Of a stretch of DNA of 64,000 bases, positions 60,931-64,000 are shown one piece after another; within the stretch, counting starts at the first letter, position 1, and each line of letters opens with the position of its first letter. The stretch is from Verrucomicrobiaceae bacterium. GTDB lineage: Bacteria > Verrucomicrobiota > Verrucomicrobiia > Verrucomicrobiales > Verrucomicrobiaceae. A model generated the notes under the pieces. The model saw only the letters and a program-made list of their open reading frames with translations, was not told the DNA's origin and did no database searches. The stretch covers positions 1 through 64,000 of the forward strand of contig CANIBP010000023.1 in assembly GCA_947466075.1 (NCBI GenBank), read 5' to 3'. A program made the translations under genes and the position numbers.

Positions 60931-63819
60931 ATGAAAAGCACTCTGCGAGCTTCTCTCCTCACACTCGCCATCACCTCCTTCGGCATTGCCGCTCTGGCAA
61001 ATCCAGTGCCTGGACCACCTGCGGCTGCCGCTGCTCCTGTTACACCGGTGACAACACCTGCCGCGCCCGTCGTTGCCGCTGGAGTGGATTTCATCCGTGA
61101 TGTGCAGCCAATTTTCGAGAACAAATGTCTCGAATGCCACAACCCGAACAAGATCAAAGGCAAGCTGCTCATGGATACGGCTGCCGCTCTACTCAAAGGT
61201 GGAGAAGCAGGGCCTGTTCTCGTTGCCGGCCAGCCAGACAAAAGCGAGATCGTTAAACGCATCATCCTGCCAAAGGATCACGATGACATCATGCCGCCTA
61301 AAGGTGGACCTCTTGCTGCGAATGAAATCGATGTGCTTAAACGCTGGATCGCTGAAGGTGCCAAGTGGCCGCAGGAACTGACGCTGCAATACAAAACACT
61401 GGAGCAGCGCAAAGCGCTCGCGGAGTTGCAGAAGAAATTGCCCACCATCAAGCGTCTCGAAATTCTGCCCGAGAATTACTCGCTCGAAACCAAGCGCGAC
61501 AGCCATCGCGTCATCGTTCTTGCCACGTTCCAAGATGCCACCACCAAGGACGTGACTTCGGTCTGCGACCTCAAAATTGCCGACAGCAAGATCGCTGCGC
61601 TTGAGGGTCTTACTTTGAAGCCAGTCGCAGACGCTGGTGTGACCGAACTCGTTGCTTCGATTGGCGGTCAAACCGTGAAAGCCGCAGTGACCGTCAAAGA
61701 CGGCACTAAAGACCGTGCCATTTCCTTCCGCCTCGACTGCATGCCGGTGTTTATGCGCGGTGGTTGCAATCAAGGTGGCTGCCACGGTGCTGCCCGCGGC
61801 AAGGATGGCTTCCGCACGTCTCTTTTCGGCATGGATCCCGCTGGTGATTTCATCCGCATCACCCGTGAGATGCCCGGTCGCCGTATCAATCTCGCCATTC
61901 CAGAGGAAAGCTCCCTCATTGAAAAAGCCGTTGGTGCCGTGCCTCATTCGGGCAACCAGTGCTTTGAACCCGATTCCGCTTACAATAAAGTGTTGTTCGA
62001 ATGGATTACCAACGGAGCGCAGGATGACAGCCCGGAAGTCGCCAAAGTTACCGGTATCGAGATGTTCCCAAAACAAATCGTCATGGAAGGCAAAGGCGGA
62101 ACTCAGCAGTTCACCGTCCGCGCAACCTACTCCGATGGCACTGACCGTGACGTGACCAATCTCGCTTTGTTCATGTCGAACAACGACCCAACAGCCACGA
62201 TCGACAAGCAAGGTTTCGTTACATCTGGTGACCGTGGAGCCGCCTTCATGTTGGCACGTTTCAGTGTTTATTCTGTGACTTCTCAGGTTCTCGTTATTCC
62301 TGCCCAACTTCAGTATGAGCGGCCAAAACTAGCTGAGACCAATTACATCGACACCCTCGTCGATGAAAACCTACATAAGCTACGCATCCTGCCTTCCGGT
62401 ATCTGCACGGATGAAGAATTCGTCCGCCGTGCCTTCATCGACATCGCTGGCATCTATCCGCAGGTTTCCGAAATGCGTGCGTTCATTGCCGATGCCAATC
62501 CGAAGAAACGCGAAGCGCTGATCGATACACTGCTTGAGCGCAAAGAGTTCACCGAACTCTGGGTCATGAAGTGGGCCGAACTTTTGCAAATTCGCTCCTC
62601 GATCAACAACAACCAGCCGCCGTTCTACAAGAACGCCTTACTCTATTACAATTGGCTTTCCGAACGCATCGGTAAAAACATCCCGATCAATGAAATCGTG
62701 GTGGAACTCCTCGCTGCCACTGGCGGAACCGTCTCCAGCCCGGCGGTTAATTTCTACCAAACCGAACTCGATCAACTCAAGCTCACTGAAAACGTAGCCC
62801 AGGTCTTCATGGGCATGCGCATTCAGTGCGCCCAGTGCCACAACCATCCCTTCGATCGCTGGACGATGGATGACTACTACGGCTTTAAGGCCTTCTTCGC
62901 CCAGATCGGACGCAAGCAGACCGACGATCCGGCCGAGGTCATCGTTTACAACAGCAAAGGTGGTGAATCCCGCCACTTCCTGACCCAGGCGGTGATGAAG
63001 CCTAAGTTCCTCGGTGGCGACACTCCGGAACTCAAACCCACCGATGACCGCCGTAAGGTCCTCGCCGATTGGATGGCGTCGCCACGCAATCCATTCTTCG
63101 CACGCAACATCGCCAACATCACTTGGGCACATTTCAACGGTGTCGGCGTCGTGGAACCCGTGGATGACGTGCGCGTCTCCAATCCACCTTCCAATCCCGA
63201 GTTGATCGCAACGCTGGCCCAGCACCTGACTGACTACAAATACGACATGCGCAAATTCGTTCGCGATATCTGTAATTCGCAGACCTATCAGCGCAGTACG
63301 AAAATCAATGAAACCAACGCTGGTGACAAACGCAACTTCTCCCACGCTCAGGTCCGCCGCGTGCGCGCCGAAGTCCTACTCGATGCCATCTCACAGATCA
63401 CCGACACGCCAAACAAGTTCCAAGGACTGCCGCTCGGTGCCCGTGCCGTGCAGATCGCCGACGGTGCCGTGACGAACTACTTCCTCACCACCTTTGGCCG
63501 TGCCAAACGTGAGTCCGTCTGCTCCTGCGAAGTCAAAATGGAACCCACTCTCTCCCAGGCGCTGCACTTGATGAATGGTGATGCTGTTAATGACCGCATC
63601 AAGCAGGGCCGCGTCGTCGCTAAAATGATCCAGGATAAAAAGAGCGACCGCGAGATCGTCGAAGACCTGTTCCTCCGCGTCTTCGGACGCATGCCCAACG
63701 ACAAGGAATGGGCTTCCGTCCAACAAGCCATCGGCAGCGACACCGGCGCACGTCAGTCCGTGCATGAAGACTTATTCTGGGCGCTGTTGAACTCCAAGGA
63801 GTTCTACTTCAATCATTGA
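60931..63819 (+). CDS. Large secreted DUF1549/DUF1553 cytochrome-type protein
   Basis: About 962 residues from ATG 60931 (MKSTLRASLLTLAITSFGIAALA, signal peptide). The N-terminal part has a planctomycete-type cytochrome c domain with a haem site (ENKCLECHNPNKIKG) and MPPKGGPLAANEIDVLKRWIAEGAKWP. After that comes a beta region with TYSDGTDRDVTNLALFMSNN (Ig-like Big_2 type). Then a DUF1549 domain (FVRRAFIDIAGIYPQVSEMRAFIADANPKKREALIDTLLERKEF, AQCHNHPFDRWTMDDYYGFKAFFAQ), and a DUF1553 domain (RKVLADWMASPRNPFFARNIANITWAHFNGVGVVEPVDD). The protein is common in Verrucomicrobia and Planctomycetes and is linked to polysaccharide degradation. No SUSD-like or DUF1501 partner is in view. Confidence 0.9.
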   Translation: MKSTLRASLLTLAITSFGIAALANPVPGPPAAAAAPVTPVTTPAAPVVAAGVDFIRDVQPIFENKCLECHNPNKIKGKLLMDTAAALLKGGEAGPVLVAGQPDKSEIVKRIILPKDHDDIMPPKGGPLAANEIDVLKRWIAEGAKWPQELTLQYKTLEQRKALAELQKKLPTIKRLEILPENYSLETKRDSHRVIVLATFQDATTKDVTSVCDLKIADSKIAALEGLTLKPVADAGVTELVASIGGQTVKAAVTVKDGTKDRAISFRLDCMPVFMRGGCNQGGCHGAARGKDGFRTSLFGMDPAGDFIRITREMPGRRINLAIPEESSLIEKAVGAVPHSGNQCFEPDSAYNKVLFEWITNGAQDDSPEVAKVTGIEMFPKQIVMEGKGGTQQFTVRATYSDGTDRDVTNLALFMSNNDPTATIDKQGFVTSGDRGAAFMLARFSVYSVTSQVLVIPAQLQYERPKLAETNYIDTLVDENLHKLRILPSGICTDEEFVRRAFIDIAGIYPQVSEMRAFIADANPKKREALIDTLLERKEFTELWVMKWAELLQIRSSINNNQPPFYKNALLYYNWLSERIGKNIPINEIVVELLAATGGTVSSPAVNFYQTELDQLKLTENVAQVFMGMRIQCAQCHNHPFDRWTMDDYYGFKAFFAQIGRKQTDDPAEVIVYNSKGGESRHFLTQAVMKPKFLGGDTPELKPTDDRRKVLADWMASPRNPFFARNIANITWAHFNGVGVVEPVDDVRVSNPPSNPELIATLAQHLTDYKYDMRKFVRDICNSQTYQRSTKINETNAGDKRNFSHAQVRRVRAEVLLDAISQITDTPNKFQGLPLGARAVQIADGAVTNYFLTTFGRAKRESVCSCEVKMEPTLSQALHLMNGDAVNDRIKQGRVVAKMIQDKKSDREIVEDLFLRVFGRMPNDKEWASVQQAIGSDTGARQSVHEDLFWALLNSKEFYFNH

Positions 63820-63837
63820 TACTGCGAATCTCGCAGT

Positions 63838-63876
63838 CGGGTGCGTTGAGCCAGTCTCAACCACCCGCTTTTTTGG
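63838..63876 (+). terminator. Rho-independent terminator after the DUF1549/DUF1553 gene
   Basis: A stem pairs CGGGTGcGTTGAG (63838-63850) with CTCAACcACCCG (63856-63867), with one mismatch and a 5-base loop. It is followed by CTTTTTTGG. It is placed 18 bases after the stop and is a good intrinsic terminator. Confidence 0.85.
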
Positions 63877-63907
63877 TTTCAACACGCGAGGCACTTGATC
63901 GAAAGTA

Positions 63908-63929
63908 CGTCGGACACTCCTGTCCGACG
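63908..63929. repeat. Perfect palindromic element CGTCGGACA/TGTCCGACG
   Basis: Arms CGTCGGACA (63908-63916) and TGTCCGACG (63921-63929) are exact complements with a 4-base CTCC loop. It lies in the gap between the secreted protein gene and the gene entering from the right, after the terminator. It looks like a dispersed intergenic palindrome; one copy is visible here. Confidence 0.5.
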
Positions 63930-63959
63930 GTTCATAGAGGAGCCACAGATTGCCGCATC

Positions 63960-64000
63960 TCACTTGATCCCCGGCATCAGCTTCGTGATCCAGCGGGCCA
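63960..64000 (-). CDS. C-terminal end of a minus-strand gene entering from the right
   Basis: On the minus strand the last bases of the window read ARWITKLMPGIK and a stop (TGA at 63960-63962). The short stretch looks like real protein sequence and would converge on the secreted-protein gene with a terminator between them. Only 12 codons are visible, so family is unknown. Confidence 0.35.
   Translation of the reverse strand, partial: ARWITKLMPGIK

Noticed and set aside
61189..62307. Minus-strand frame of 372 codons
   Set aside because: Antisense to the DUF1549/DUF1553 protein; no domain.
1..64000. CRISPR array, rRNA or insertion sequence
   Set aside because: No regularly spaced repeats, rRNA-like sequence or transposase frames were seen on reading both strands.

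Overview
The window looks like chromosomal DNA of a verrucomicrobium, probably close to Prosthecobacter/Verrucomicrobium. Three things suggest this: a very long GreA-type factor of the kind known from chlamydiae, a large secreted DUF1549/DUF1553 protein with a planctomycete/verrucomicrobial-type cytochrome domain, and start codons that almost never have a Shine-Dalgarno motif. Taxonomy is inferred from these family traits, not from a marker search.

Region 1 (1 to about 13,000) is a decayed Mu-like prophage. Read on the minus strand from 9.9 kb down to 1 it holds small genes, a Bro-N antirepressor, head morphogenesis gpF (frameshifted), gpG, protease/scaffold gpI, a decoration-like protein, major head gpT, a DUF1320 protein, the tape measure and the start of a tail protein that leaves the window. 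Large terminase and portal lie on the opposite strand (9.9-13.0 kb), and the terminase lacks its N-terminal ATPase half, so the module has been rearranged. Just right of it are three broken host genes: a Gfo/Idh/MocA oxidoreductase with an in-frame stop and a lost C-terminus, an esterase with two frameshifts, and a small frameshifted ORF.

Region 2 (15.3-26.4 kb) is housekeeping: the GreA-like factor, a secreted NlpC/P60-like protein, a Tat-exported sugar isomerase-like protein, an MDR reductase, SurE, topoisomerase III, a thioesterase, IspH and an L,D-transpeptidase.

Region 3 (26.5-39.0 kb) is one long plus-strand type II secretion operon: gspE, a toxin-antitoxin pair, gspF, gspG, gspH, gspI, gspJ, gspK, gspL, gspM, a soluble GspC/PilP-like protein, and the secretin gspD. 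Unusual points are the toxin-antitoxin pair inside the operon, a Gly/Pro-rich tail on GspJ, repeat-derived sequence at two gene junctions, and the absence of a classical membrane-anchored GspC.

Region 4 (39.1-64.0 kb) carries dipeptide epimerase plus M20 peptidase (peptide salvage), a glycolate oxidase operon (glcD, glcF, flavin reductase) divergent from manA with overlapping start codons, hisD plus a lipoprotein, uvrA, a Tgt fused to an MnmC-like fragment, lgt, an ECF sigma/anti-sigma/PDZ envelope-stress-like cluster, scpA, dus, an M48 protease and the DUF1549/DUF1553 protein. No rRNA, tRNA, CRISPR array or insertion sequence was recognised.
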